Of a stretch of DNA of 64,000 bases, positions 10,470 through 19,044 are shown in pieces. Origin of the DNA: Sphingomonas sp. 7/4-4 (GTDB lineage: Bacteria > Pseudomonadota > Alphaproteobacteria > Sphingomonadales > Sphingomonadaceae); contig NZ_CP115960.1 of the NCBI RefSeq assembly GCF_027941955.1, positions 1,054,001 through 1,118,000 of the forward strand, written 5' to 3'. The position numbers and the translations under genes were made by a program. Within the stretch, counting starts at the first letter, position 1; every line of letters begins with the position of its first letter. Below the pieces are notes generated by a model that did not search any database, was not told the DNA's origin, and was given only the letters and a program-made list of their open reading frames with translations.

Positions 10470-10931
10470 TCAGATCGGCAGTTCGGTGGTCGACTTGATT
10501 TCGGACAAGGCGACGGTCGAGTTGATTTCCTGCACGCCCGGCAATTTGCTCAACTGGTCGAAGAAGAAGCGCTCATAGGCTTCGATGTCCTTGGCCACGA
10601 TGCGCAGCATGAAGTCCATCGAGCCCATCAGCACATAGGCGTCGAGCACTTCGGGAAAAGCGCGGATCGCTTCGCTGAACTCGTCGAGATTGGCCCGGCC
10701 GTGTGCATTGAGCTTTACCTGCGCGAATATCTGCGCGTTGAGCCCCACCTTGCGCCGGTCGACCAGCGCGACGCGGCGCCGGATGATGCCGTCGCGTTCG
10801 AGGCGATCGATCCGCCGCCAGCAAGGCGATGCGGAAAGGCCTATCCGCTCGGCGAGGCCGGCGGTGGTCAGGCTCGCATCTGCCTGCAGCTCGCGAAGGA
10901 TTCTACGCTCATACGCGTCCAGATCGGTCAT
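10470..10931 (-). CDS. Lrp/AsnC-family transcriptional regulator
   Basis: 153 residues with an N-terminal winged HTH (LDAYERRILRELQADA ... LAERIGLSASPCWRRIDRLE) and a C-terminal RAM ligand-binding domain (VLDAYVLMGSMDFMLRIVA). Regulators of this size bind amino acids and usually control nearby amino-acid genes. It is divergent from the amino-acid dehydrogenase at 11052. The shared 120-bp region carries two inverted repeats that may be its operator. The 220 bp between this gene and the response regulator hold nothing recognisable. Confidence 0.95.
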   Translation of the reverse strand: MTDLDAYERRILRELQADASLTTAGLAERIGLSASPCWRRIDRLERDGIIRRRVALVDRRKVGLNAQIFAQVKLNAHGRANLDEFSEAIRAFPEVLDAYVLMGSMDFMLRIVAKDIEAYERFFFDQLSKLPGVQEINSTVALSEIKSTTELPI

Positions 10932-10943
10932 AATATCCCCATA

Positions 10944-10990
10944 TTACATCTTTACGGGTGAATGTAACCGGCTATCGGACATAAATCCGA
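10944..10990. promoter_or_regulatory. Candidate Lrp operator (two inverted repeats)
   Basis: TTACAT (10944-10949) and ATGTAA (10962-10967) form a perfect 6-bp inverted repeat. A second pair, TCGGA (10975-10979) and TCCGA (10986-10990), follows. They lie between the divergent Lrp gene and the dehydrogenase, where an Lrp-type regulator would be expected to bind. Binding itself is inferred. Confidence 0.4.
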
Positions 10991-11051
10991 ACACTTAGGT
11001 CAGACATTTCCGGTCGATCGCGGCATATTCGCCGGATCGAGGAGATGTCGG

Positions 11052-12101
11052 ATGGTCGAAGGGACGCACGGGACAATGATGGAGCTGGTTCGACTCGACG
11101 ATCCGCGTTCGGGCTTGTCGGGCGTCATCGCCATTCACTCCACCGCGCTCGGCCCGGGCGCGGGCGGATGTCGGCTGTGGCAGTATCCGGACGAGCCCTC
11201 CGTCGTCGCCGATGCGTGCCGACTGGCCGAAGGCATGAGCTACAAGAACGCGCTGGCCGGCCTGCCTTTCGGCGGCGCCAAGGCGGTGCTCCGCATGCCC
11301 GAAGGGCCGTTCGACCGCGATGCGCTGTTCCGCGCGTTCGGCCGCGCGGTGCGCGCGCTCGACGGCCGCTATGTCACCGCCGAGGATGTCGGCACGCGGG
11401 TGCGCGACATGGAGGTGGTAGCCGAGGAGACGCACCATGTCGCCGGCCGCACCGCGCGAGATGGGCTGGCCGGCGGCGATCCCTCGCCCTGGACCGCACT
11501 CGGGGTGTTCGAGGCGATGGCCGTAGCGGCCCGCCATGCGCTCAACGCGGACCTCTCGGAACTGACGGTCGCGGTGCAGGGCACCGGCAATGTCGGCGGG
11601 ATATTGTGCCGCATGCTCGCGGATGCGGGCGCGCGCATCGTCCTCGCGGACGTGGATCCGGCCCGCCGCGACCGGCTCGCCGCGATCCACGACGCGCAGG
11701 TGGTCGATGTCGCCGATATCGTTGCGGCCGAAGCCGATATCTTCGCCCCCTGCGCGCTGGGCGGCGTGCTGGACGCACGCAGCGTCGCCGCGCTGCGCGC
11801 GAAACTGGTCTGCGGCGCTGCCAATAATCAGCTTGCCGGACGCGAGGTCGGCGCCATGCTGCGCGATCGCGGCATCACCTATGTGCCCGATTATGTCGCC
11901 AATGCCGGTGGCATCATCAACGTCGCGACAGAGTATCTCGGCGAGAGCCCGCTCGACGCAGAGGCGCGCGTCATGGCGATCGGGCCGCGTGTCGCGAAAA
12001 TCCTCGATCAGGCGAAGCGTGAAGGCCAGCCCCTTCCCTCGTGGCGGATCGCATGGCGCAGGACGCACTCGCGTCTGCCGCGCAACTCGCGGCTTGAGTG
12101 A
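11052..12101 (+). CDS. Glu/Leu/Phe/Val dehydrogenase, 3' frameshift
   Basis: Amino-acid dehydrogenase, probably leucine/branched-chain type: oxidative deamination of a hydrophobic amino acid with NAD+. It has the catalytic-site glycine-rich motif GPGAGGCR, the Lys region MSYKNALAGLPFGGAKAV and the Rossmann motif VQGTGNVGG. Length is close to that of leucine dehydrogenases. From about 12035 the frame changes: the family-like end VADRMAQDALASAAQLAA with TGA at 12095-12097 lies one frame over, reachable by one extra base in CAGCCCCTTCCC. The active site is unaffected. It is divergent from an Lrp regulator and followed at once by an ACT-domain gene. Confidence 0.9.
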   Translation: MVEGTHGTMMELVRLDDPRSGLSGVIAIHSTALGPGAGGCRLWQYPDEPSVVADACRLAEGMSYKNALAGLPFGGAKAVLRMPEGPFDRDALFRAFGRAVRALDGRYVTAEDVGTRVRDMEVVAEETHHVAGRTARDGLAGGDPSPWTALGVFEAMAVAARHALNADLSELTVAVQGTGNVGGILCRMLADAGARIVLADVDPARRDRLAAIHDAQVVDVADIVAAEADIFAPCALGGVLDARSVAALRAKLVCGAANNQLAGREVGAMLRDRGITYVPDYVANAGGIINVATEYLGESPLDAEARVMAIGPRVAKILDQAKREGQPLPSWRIAWRRTHSRLPRNSRLE

Positions 12102-12334
12102 CCGCTTCTCTGCGCATCCGCGCGGACGCCGATCCGCAGACACTCCCGCGCATCCTGGGATTGCTGTCGCAGCGCTGGCTGGTGCCGAGCCTGTTCTCGG
12201 CGCGGCGTGACGGAGACGTGCTCGACATCCGTTGCAGCGTGCCGGAGCTGGCCGGGCCCGCGGCGGCGGTGGTGGTGGCCAAGCTCGAGCAGATCGTCCT
12301 CGTCCACGCAGTGGAGGTTCTGGCCGGAGGCTGA
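12098..12334 (+). CDS. Small ACT-domain-like protein
   Basis: 78 residues starting at a GTG placed directly after the repaired stop of the dehydrogenase (TGA 12095-12097), so translational coupling is likely. The whole protein looks like one ACT fold: TASLRIRADADPQTLPRILGLL, then SQRWLVPSLFSARR, then KLEQIVLVHAVEV, similar in layout to small subunits such as IlvM. ACT domains bind amino acids, so it may sense the dehydrogenase substrate or product. Family assignment is by fold-like pattern only. Confidence 0.6.
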   Translation: MTASLRIRADADPQTLPRILGLLSQRWLVPSLFSARRDGDVLDIRCSVPELAGPAAAVVVAKLEQIVLVHAVEVLAGG

Positions 12335-12418
12335 TCCGTCGACCAGCTCAGGACGGGTGTTCGGCCGTATGACGGCAGCTATGCGGGCCGTAATTTCGTG
12401 ATCGGGCTTCGGGCAAAC

Positions 12419-12460
12419 TTCTGAGGATCAATCAGAGATCACAGATACTCCATCAGAAGA
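12419..12460. terminator. Inverted repeat, possible weak terminator
   Basis: CTTCTGA (12419-12425) and TCAGAAG (12454-12460) are perfect 7-bp arms between the convergent ACT-domain gene and paoC. There is no clear T run, so intrinsic termination is uncertain. Confidence 0.25.
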
Positions 12461-12511
12461 ATGCCGCTTGATGGACCATGCACGGCACCAAGTCGAAGCT
12501 ACGCCGAACGC

Positions 12512-14698
12512 TCAAATGCTCGGCAACCGCTCCAGGAACTTGTCCAGCGTGATCGGATATTCCCGCACCCGGACGCCTGTGGCGTTGTAGACCGCATTTG
12601 CCACTGCCGCCGCCACGCCGCAGATGCCGAGCTCGCCCACGCCCTTGGCCTTCATCGGCGACGAGATCGGATCGGTTTCGTCGAGGAAGACCACTTCCTG
12701 ATGCGGAATGTCGGCATGGACCGGCACTTCATAGCCGGCGAGGTCGTGATTGACGAAGAAGCCGAAGCGCTTGTCGACCGCCAGCTCCTCCATCAGCGCC
12801 GCGCCCGCCGCCATCGTCATCGCGCCGATCACCTGGCTGCGCGCCGACTTTGGATTGAGGATCCGGCCGGCGGCGCAGACCGCGAGCATACGGCGGATGC
12901 GGATCTCGCCGGTGTAGCTGTGCACCGCGGTCTCGACGAAATGGCCGGCGAAGGTCGATTGCTGGTATTTCTTCGCGAGATCGCCGAACTCGATCGCGTC
13001 CTCGACGACGATCTCGCCGGCGGCAGCCGCTTTGGCGAGCGGCGCACTGCGGTTGCCCGAACGGACCTTGCCGCCCGCGAACACCGCGTCTGCCGAGTTG
13101 AAGCCGAGCTTCTGCGCCACGGCCTCGCGCAGCTTGACGCACGCGGCATAGACGCCCGCCGTCGAGCTGTTGGCGCCCCATTGTCCGCCCGAGCCGGCCG
13201 AGACCGGAAAGCTCGAATCGCCGAGCTTCACATCCACCCGGTCCAGCGGCACGCCCATCATCTCGGCGGCGGTCTGGGCGATGATCGTATAGGTGCCGGT
13301 GCCGATATCGGTCATGTCGGTCTCGACCATGATCCGCCCGTCCGGGCCCAGCCGGACACGCGCGGCCGACTTCATGACGAGGTTGTTGCGGAAACCCGCT
13401 GCGACGCCCATCCCGACCAACCAATGGCCGTCGCGCACCGCCGCCGGAGTTGCGCTGCGCCGACTCCAGCCGAAGCGCTCGGCGCCGAGGCGCAGGCATT
13501 CGATCAGCTGGCGCTGCGAGAACGGGCGCTCCGGCTTCTCGGGATCGACCTGGGTGTCGTTGAGGATGCGGAACTGGACCGGGTCCATCCCCAGTTTCTC
13601 GGCCATCTCGTCGATCGCGATCTCGAGCGCCATCAGCCCGGGCGCCTCGCCCGGCGCGCGCATCGCATTGCCTTCGGGCAGGTCGAGCGTCGCCAGTCGC
13701 GCAGTGATCAGCCGGTTGGGGCCGGCATAGAGCAGCCGCGTCTGCTGCACGGCATTCTCGATCCCGCCGCCGGGCAAGTCGCCCGACCAGTTCTCGTGGC
13801 CGATCGCTATGATCTTGCCGTCGCGCGTCGCGCCGATGCGGATACGCTGGATGGTCGCAGGGCGATGCGTGGTGTTGTTGAACATCAGCGGCCGCGGCAG
13901 CGCGACCTTGACCGGGCGTCCCGCCGCCTTTGCGCCCAATGCGGCGAGGATCGCGTCGGCGCGGACGAACAGCTTCCCGCCGAACCCGCCGCCGATATAA
14001 GGCGAGATCAGCCGCACCTTCTCACGCGGAATACCCAGCGTCCTGGCGACGTCACCCTGACCCCAGGCGATCATCTGGTTCGCGGTCCACAGCGTCAGCT
14101 GGTCGCCTTCCCATGCGGCGATGGTCGCGTGCGGCTCCATCATCGCATGCGCCTGGTCAGGCGTATGATAGGTCGCGTCGATCGTCACCGGCGCGGAGGC
14201 GAACGCCGTGGCGAAATCGCCGACCTTGATGTCCGCTTGCTCTCGGGAAGGCTGCGCGCCGTCCTTCGCGGCGGCAAGGTCGAAAGCGCCCTTGGCGCGC
14301 ACATAATCGACCCGCACCAGCGCCGCGGCCGCGCGCGCCTGTTCGAAGCTCTCCGCGACGACCAGCGCCACCGCCTGATGATAATGCTGGATCTCCGGGC
14401 CGCCGAGCAGGTTGGCGGTGTTGAAATTGCCCTTGGTCAACTTGCCGGCATTATCGGCGGTGACGATCGCCAGCACGCCGGGCGCGCCCTTGGCGGCGCT
14501 CAGATCGATCGAGGCGATACGGCCCTTGGCGATCGCCGCACCGACGATCGCGCCATAGGCCGCGTTCGGGGCGGGATGCTCATAGGCATAAGGCGCGGTG
14601 CCGGTGGTCTTGAAGGGGCCGTCGATCCGGTCGGTCGGCCTGCCGATCACCTTGAGCTGGTCGATCGGATTGGTCCCGGCGGGCGTGTCGAACTTCAT
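12512..14698 (-). CDS. paoC: Periplasmic aldehyde oxidoreductase, molybdenum subunit
   Basis: 728 residues, closely matching E. coli PaoC in length and in its start (MKFDTPAGTNPIDQLKV, GRPTDRIDGP). It binds the molybdenum cofactor (MCD) and oxidises aldehydes to acids. Signature stretches are ISPYIGGGFGGK, NAMRAPGEAPGLMALE, SAGSGGQWGAN and the catalytic Glu in KAKGVGELG. It has no signal peptide of its own: in PaoABC the complex is exported by the Tat signal of PaoA. It is the last gene of paoA-paoB-paoC, separated from paoB by 5 bases. A role in detoxifying aromatic aldehydes is expected from the family. Confidence 0.96.
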   Translation of the reverse strand: MKFDTPAGTNPIDQLKVIGRPTDRIDGPFKTTGTAPYAYEHPAPNAAYGAIVGAAIAKGRIASIDLSAAKGAPGVLAIVTADNAGKLTKGNFNTANLLGGPEIQHYHQAVALVVAESFEQARAAAALVRVDYVRAKGAFDLAAAKDGAQPSREQADIKVGDFATAFASAPVTIDATYHTPDQAHAMMEPHATIAAWEGDQLTLWTANQMIAWGQGDVARTLGIPREKVRLISPYIGGGFGGKLFVRADAILAALGAKAAGRPVKVALPRPLMFNNTTHRPATIQRIRIGATRDGKIIAIGHENWSGDLPGGGIENAVQQTRLLYAGPNRLITARLATLDLPEGNAMRAPGEAPGLMALEIAIDEMAEKLGMDPVQFRILNDTQVDPEKPERPFSQRQLIECLRLGAERFGWSRRSATPAAVRDGHWLVGMGVAAGFRNNLVMKSAARVRLGPDGRIMVETDMTDIGTGTYTIIAQTAAEMMGVPLDRVDVKLGDSSFPVSAGSGGQWGANSSTAGVYAACVKLREAVAQKLGFNSADAVFAGGKVRSGNRSAPLAKAAAAGEIVVEDAIEFGDLAKKYQQSTFAGHFVETAVHSYTGEIRIRRMLAVCAAGRILNPKSARSQVIGAMTMAAGAALMEELAVDKRFGFFVNHDLAGYEVPVHADIPHQEVVFLDETDPISSPMKAKGVGELGICGVAAAVANAVYNATGVRVREYPITLDKFLERLPSI

Positions 14699-14703
14699 GA
14701 CGA

Positions 14704-15654
14704 TCAGCCCCTCACCTGCGCCAGCACCGCGCCGAGCGTACGCTCGACCAATGTCAGCTTGAATGCATTGTCATGGGTCGGCCTGGCACCGGCCAGCAGC
14801 CATTCCGCCACAGCTTTCGCCCCGCGCGGCATTGCCGCCTCGGCCGCCTCGATCCGCCACGGCTTGTGCGCGATGCCGCCCACCGCGACCCGGCCGCTGC
14901 CGTCACGCTGGATGATCGCGCCCACCGAGACGAGCGCGAAGGCGTAAGACGCCCGGTCGCGCACCTTGTGATAGATATGCGTGCCGCCAACCGGTGCGGG
15001 CAATGTCGCCGCAGTGATCAGCTCGCCGGGCTCGAGCACGGTCTCGATATGCGGCGTGTCACCCGGCAGGCGGTGGAACTCGGCGATCGGGATCGCGCGG
15101 GTGGCGCCGTCTGGCTTGACCGTCTCGACCGTCGCATCCAGCGCACGCATCGCGATCGCCATGTCGCTCGGATTCGTCGCGATGCAGGCCTCGCTCGTCC
15201 CGATCACGCCGAGCTGGCGGCTGTACCCGCCGATCGCCGCGCAGCCGCTGCCCGGCTTGCGCTTGTTGCACGGCTGGTTGGTGTCGTAGAAATAGGGGCA
15301 GCGGGTGCGCTGGAGCAGGTTGCCCGCGGTCGTCGCCTTGTTGCGCAGCTGACCTGACGCGCCTGCGAGCAGCGCGCGCGACAGCAGAGCATAGTCCTTG
15401 CGCACCCTTTTGTCGGCGGCGAGATCGGTATTGCGGACCAGCGCGCCGATGCGCAGCCCGCCTTCCGCTGTCGGCTCGATCCGGTCGAGCCCGATGTCGT
15501 TGACGTCGATCAGATGCGTCGGCGCCTCGATCTCCAATTTCATCAGGTCGAGCAAATTGGTCCCGCCCGCGATGAACTTCGCGCCCTGGGTACGTGCCGC
15601 GGCATTCGCGGCTTCGGCGGGCGTGGCGACACGCTCGTAGCTGAACGGTCTCAT
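14704..15654 (-). CDS. paoB: Periplasmic aldehyde oxidoreductase, FAD subunit
   Basis: 316 residues from [15 protein letters not shown]. The ATG at 15654 overlaps the paoA stop (ATGA), so the longer upstream frame is rejected. It is a FAD-binding subunit of the xanthine-dehydrogenase family with [13 protein letters not shown]. It also has the extra cysteine-rich loop [17 protein letters not shown] ... GSGC that ligates a [4Fe-4S] cluster in PaoB-type subunits. It passes electrons from the iron-sulfur subunit to FAD. Middle gene of the pao operon. Confidence 0.95.
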   Translation of the reverse strand: MRPFSYERVATPAEAANAAARTQGAKFIAGGTNLLDLMKLEIEAPTHLIDVNDIGLDRIEPTAEGGLRIGALVRNTDLAADKRVRKDYALLSRALLAGASGQLRNKATTAGNLLQRTRCPYFYDTNQPCNKRKPGSGCAAIGGYSRQLGVIGTSEACIATNPSDMAIAMRALDATVETVKPDGATRAIPIAEFHRLPGDTPHIETVLEPGELITAATLPAPVGGTHIYHKVRDRASYAFALVSVGAIIQRDGSGRVAVGGIAHKPWRIEAAEAAMPRGAKAVAEWLLAGARPTHDNAFKLTLVERTLGAVLAQVRG

Positions 15655-16286
15655 GCGCGCCTCCCGGCGACTTCGGTCATCGCGTCGAGGATGTTCGAAT
15701 AGGCGCCGCAGCGGCAGATATTGCCGCTCATCCGTTCGCGCATCTCGTCGTTGGTCGCGCGCGGACGGGCGTTGAGATCGCGTGTCGCATGGCTGGGAAC
15801 GCCCTTGCGGATCTCGTCGAGCACCGCGACCGCCGAGCAGATCTGACCCGGCGTGCAATAACCGCACTGATAGCCGTCATGCTTGACGAAGGCCGCCTGC
15901 ATCGGATGCAGCTTGTCGGGTGTGCCCAGCCCCTCGATCGTGGTGACTGCATCGCCTTCGTGCATCACCGCGAGGCTCAGGCAGGAATTGATCCGGCGGC
16001 CGTCGACGATGACGGTGCAGGCACCGCACTGGCCGTGATCGCAGCCCTTCTTGGTACCGGTCAGATGCAGATGCTCGCGCAGTGCGTCGAGCAGCGTGGT
16101 GCGGGTGTCGACGTCGAGTGCGCGTTTCTTTCCGTTGACGGTGAGCGCGACCTTCATCGCGGTCGACATGGGCTGGGGTGCAGGTGGTATCTGCGCACGC
16201 GCCGGCGGGACGGTAGCGATCGCGATCGAGGCGCCTCCGCTCGCCAGGACGCCGCGCCGCGTGATGCCGAAATCGTCATCCTTCAT
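15651..16286 (-). CDS. paoA: Periplasmic aldehyde oxidoreductase, 2Fe-2S subunit
   Basis: 211 residues with an N-terminal Tat signal ([11 protein letters not shown]) that should carry the folded PaoABC complex to the periplasm. The plant-type ferredoxin domain has [14 protein letters not shown] plus the later Cys in INSCLSL. The second [2Fe-2S] domain has CGYCTPGQI and GNICRCGAY. It transfers electrons from the molybdenum centre to FAD. First gene of the operon; its promoter lies in the region shared with a divergent LysR gene. Confidence 0.96.
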   Translation of the reverse strand: MKDDDFGITRRGVLASGGASIAIATVPPARAQIPPAPQPMSTAMKVALTVNGKKRALDVDTRTTLLDALREHLHLTGTKKGCDHGQCGACTVIVDGRRINSCLSLAVMHEGDAVTTIEGLGTPDKLHPMQAAFVKHDGYQCGYCTPGQICSAVAVLDEIRKGVPSHATRDLNARPRATNDEMRERMSGNICRCGAYSNILDAMTEVAGRRA

Positions 16287-16443
16287 ATCGTCCTGGCTCC
16301 CGTTCCGTGGCCAACGTTCGTCACAGCTTCCCGGTTCAACGCCGATGACGATAGTGCGTATCGCTCACCGGCTCCATCCAGATCACATTCCGTTCCTCGC
16401 CGCGCTCGGACGCCATTCGGGAAACGAAGATAGTCGATTGCGG

Positions 16444-16456
16444 CTAATGCGATTAG
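16444..16456. promoter_or_regulatory. Candidate LysR operator CTAATgcgATTAG
   Basis: Perfect 5-bp inverted repeat CTAAT / ATTAG with a 3-base spacer in the 230-bp divergent region between paoA and the LysR gene, about 60 bp before the LysR start. Its shape and position suit a LysR recognition site; binding is inferred. Confidence 0.4.
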
Positions 16457-16516
16457 ACAGGCAAAACAGCTTGAGCCTATGACTTGAATTCATGAAACCA
16501 GAATGGCGGCACCACG

Positions 16517-17411
16517 ATGCGGCGTGAGGAACTGGGCGCGCTGGCGATGTTCCTCGCGGTCGCCGATGAGCGCAGCTTCACCCGCGCGGCCGCCAGGCTC
16601 GGCATCTCGCAATCGGCGCTCAGCCATTCGATGCGGCGGCTGGAGGCGAGGCTGGGTCTCCGCCTGCTCACCCGCACGACTCGCAGCGTCGCCCCAACTG
16701 AAGCCGGCGAACGGCTGATCGAGACGCTTCGACCGGCGCTCGACGAGATCGATGTCAAACTCGCCTCGTTGACCGAGCTTCGCGAACGGCCGGCGGGCAC
16801 CGTGCGAGATCACGGCGTCGCGGCACGCGGTGCGTACTTTGCTCTGGCCGGCCGTCGATCGGCTGACCGCCGAGCATCCGGACATCAACATCGAAGTGAA
16901 TGTGGAAAACGGCCTTACCGACATCGTCGCCGAACGCTTCGACGCGGGCATTCGCCTGGGCGAACGGCTGGAAAAGGACATGATCGCCGTCCGCATAAGC
17001 CCTCCGCTGCGGATGGCTGCGATCGGCGCACCTTCCTATTTCGCAGGGCACGGCATACCCGCGTCGCCGGATGATCTGGCCCGGCACCGATGCATCAACA
17101 TGCGCTGGGTGAGCGCCGGCGGCCTCTACGCCTGGGAATTCGAAAAGGCCGGGCGTGAACTGAATGTCCGGGTGGACGGGCAACTCGTGTTCAACGACAG
17201 CGATTTCATCATCGACGCAGCCGTCGCCGGACACGGCATCGGCTTCGTGATGGCAGACCATGTGTCGCAGCAGCTCGAGGACGGAACGCTTGCCCGTGTG
17301 CTGGAAGACTGGTGCGAGCCCTTCGACGGCTATTATCTCTATTACCCCAGCCGCCGTCAGCCTTCGCCTGCCTTCAGCCTTGTTCTCGAAGCGCTGCGGT
17401 GGCGGGAATAG
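16517..17411 (+). pseudogene. LysR-family regulator, frameshifted
   Basis: About 297 residues if repaired. The N-terminal HTH is intact (LGALAMFLAVADERSFTRAAARLGISQSALSHSMRRLE), followed by the linker helix. The substrate-binding domain continues in another frame from about 16810 (ITASRHAVRTLLWPAVDRL ... RWRE). The join is one extra base in GTGCGAGATCACG (expected GTGCG-ATCACG), so here an insertion rather than a lost base. Divergent from paoABC, which it probably regulates. If the frameshift is real, only the DNA-binding half would be made. Confidence 0.85.
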
Positions 17412-17482
17412 ATGCAGGGGTCAATCCGGCCAACCCGCAACGTGAGTCCGGTTCTTGCCCGCCGGGGCCGGGCACGGCAGAT

Positions 17483-18028
17483 ATGCGGGCAGGCCAACCG
17501 AAGGACGCGCCCGTTTCTTCCCAGTCATCCGGACTCGCCCAAGCCTATACGGAAATGCGCAGCGAATTGCTGCGGTTCCTGACTGCGCGGCTTGGCAATG
17601 CGGCCGCCGCGGAAGACGTGCTGCAGGATCTCTGGCTTCGGATTCAGACCATCGACACCGGGCCGGTCGCCAATGGCAGGGCTTATCTCTATCGCGCAGC
17701 GCAGAATATCGCGCTGGACGCTGTCCGGGCACGGCATCGCAGTTCGGTGCGCGAGCGCCTATGGGCCGCGGCGCATAGCGGTCCCGGGGGCGAGCCGATC
17801 GATCCCTCTCCCGGGGCAGAGGCAAGCATGCTGGCGCGAGAGGAAGCCGCCGCGTTGGCCTCTGCGATCGCATCGCTGCCCGATGCGGCCGGGCGGGCCT
17901 TCCGTCTGCACAAATTCGAGGGACTGTCGCATGCGGAGGTCGCTGCGCGGCTGGGGATCAGCCGCAGCGGCGTCGAGAAGCATATCGCAGTCGCGATGGC
18001 GCACCTGCGACGCGCGATGAAGGACTGA
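17483..18028 (+). CDS. FecI-like ECF sigma factor
   Basis: About 181 residues from MRAGQPKDAPVSS; the longer upstream frame lies within the LysR gene and is rejected. Sigma-70 region 2 is seen as LLRFLTARLGNAAAAEDVLQDLWLRI and AYLYRAAQNIALDAVRA. Region 4 HTH is AFRLHKFEGLSHAEVAARLGISRSGVEKHI. Such factors direct RNA polymerase to iron/siderophore receptor genes when released by a FecR partner. It heads a three-gene fecI-fecR-fecA type cassette. Confidence 0.92.
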   Translation: MRAGQPKDAPVSSQSSGLAQAYTEMRSELLRFLTARLGNAAAAEDVLQDLWLRIQTIDTGPVANGRAYLYRAAQNIALDAVRARHRSSVRERLWAAAHSGPGGEPIDPSPGAEASMLAREEAAALASAIASLPDAAGRAFRLHKFEGLSHAEVAARLGISRSGVEKHIAVAMAHLRRAMKD

Positions 18029-18102
18029 GGTATGCGGGACCGGCGGCGTCTAAAGGGAATGATGGGAGAGCACGACCGCAAGGCCGCGCCGATGGTGACG
18101 GC

Positions 18103-19044
18103 ATGAGCGCAGAGATAGACGAAACAGCGGCGCGCTGGCATCTGGCACAGGCGCATGACGATATGGACTGGGGCGCTTTCACCGAGTGGCTGGAGGCCGA
18201 TCCGCGCCACCGCGAAGCCTATGACGCGATTGCCCTGCTCGATGCACGGATCGACGCCGCACGCCCCCTTCTGTCCCAAATGCTGCCGAGCGAGGCCGCG
18301 CCGCTACCGCGCCGGGCTCTTCCTCGCATTGCAATCTGGGGCGCGGTCGCAGCGGTCCTGATCGCCGTGATCGCGATCGGCATCCTGCGATTGCCGACCG
18401 GAGGAGCGCCGGAAATCATCGCCTATCACACTCCGGCGGGCCAGCCGCGCGACGTGCAATTGCCCGGCGGCTCGGTCGCCACATTGGCGCCGGGCAGCGT
18501 CCTGCGCGTCGCCAACTCACGCGATGTCCCGATGACGCTGGAAGGCAACGCCTTTTTCGATGTGCGCCACGATCCTGCACGCATCCTGGTTGTACGGGTC
18601 GGCGGCTATGAGATCCGCGATGTGGGCACCCGATTCGACGTTTCTACGAGTGGCGGCATGGTCCGGGTCGCCGTCGCCGAGGGGCGCGTAGCTGTCCGCT
18701 CTCCGGGCGCCGCGGGCGAAGTAGAGGTCGATGCGGGAAAAGCCCTGACTCTGACGGGAACCGGCGCGGGGGAGATGCGCCCGGCGAGCACCCAGTCCAT
18801 CGGCGCCTGGCGGAAGGGTCCGCTGGTCTATGACGACGTGCCGCTGGCGATGGTCGCAGCGGACATTGCGCGCTTCAGCGGACGGCCGGTGACGATCGAT
18901 CCCGCCCTCGCCGTCCGCCGCTTTTCCGGCGTGATCGCACGGGGCGATCGCGATGCCATGACAAGCGCGCTTGGCGAAGTGACTGGCCTCAAAGCACGAA
19001 CGGACGGCGATGCGATACGTCTTGGCGACAGCGCTGGCCGCTAG
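18103..19044 (+). CDS. FecR-family anti-sigma / signal transducer
   Basis: 313 residues. A cytoplasmic N-terminal DUF4880-like region (AARWHLAQAHDDMDWGAF ... WLEADPRHREAYD) precedes one transmembrane helix (IAIWGAVAAVLIAVIAIGIL). The periplasmic FecR domain follows, with QLPGGSVATLAPGSVLRV, GNAFFDVRHD and VGTRFDV. The C-terminal part resembles an STN-like region (PLAMVAADIARFSGRPVTID). It relays the signal from the receptor to the ECF sigma factor. Its 3' end overlaps the receptor start by 35 bases. Confidence 0.93.
   Translation: MSAEIDETAARWHLAQAHDDMDWGAFTEWLEADPRHREAYDAIALLDARIDAARPLLSQMLPSEAAPLPRRALPRIAIWGAVAAVLIAVIAIGILRLPTGGAPEIIAYHTPAGQPRDVQLPGGSVATLAPGSVLRVANSRDVPMTLEGNAFFDVRHDPARILVVRVGGYEIRDVGTRFDVSTSGGMVRVAVAEGRVAVRSPGAAGEVEVDAGKALTLTGTGAGEMRPASTQSIGAWRKGPLVYDDVPLAMVAADIARFSGRPVTIDPALAVRRFSGVIARGDRDAMTSALGEVTGLKARTDGDAIRLGDSAGR

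Noticed and set aside
10309..10578. 89-codon frame between response regulator and Lrp gene
   Set aside because: Runs into the opposite-strand Lrp gene and shows no coding signature.
12340..12360. Second copy of the REP-like element near 12340
   Set aside because: Only a short GTCGAC...CTCAGGAC fragment is similar; too little to call.
12461..14947. 828-codon plus-strand frame opposite paoC
   Set aside because: Antisense shadow; paoC matches a known family over its full length, the plus-strand translation matches nothing.
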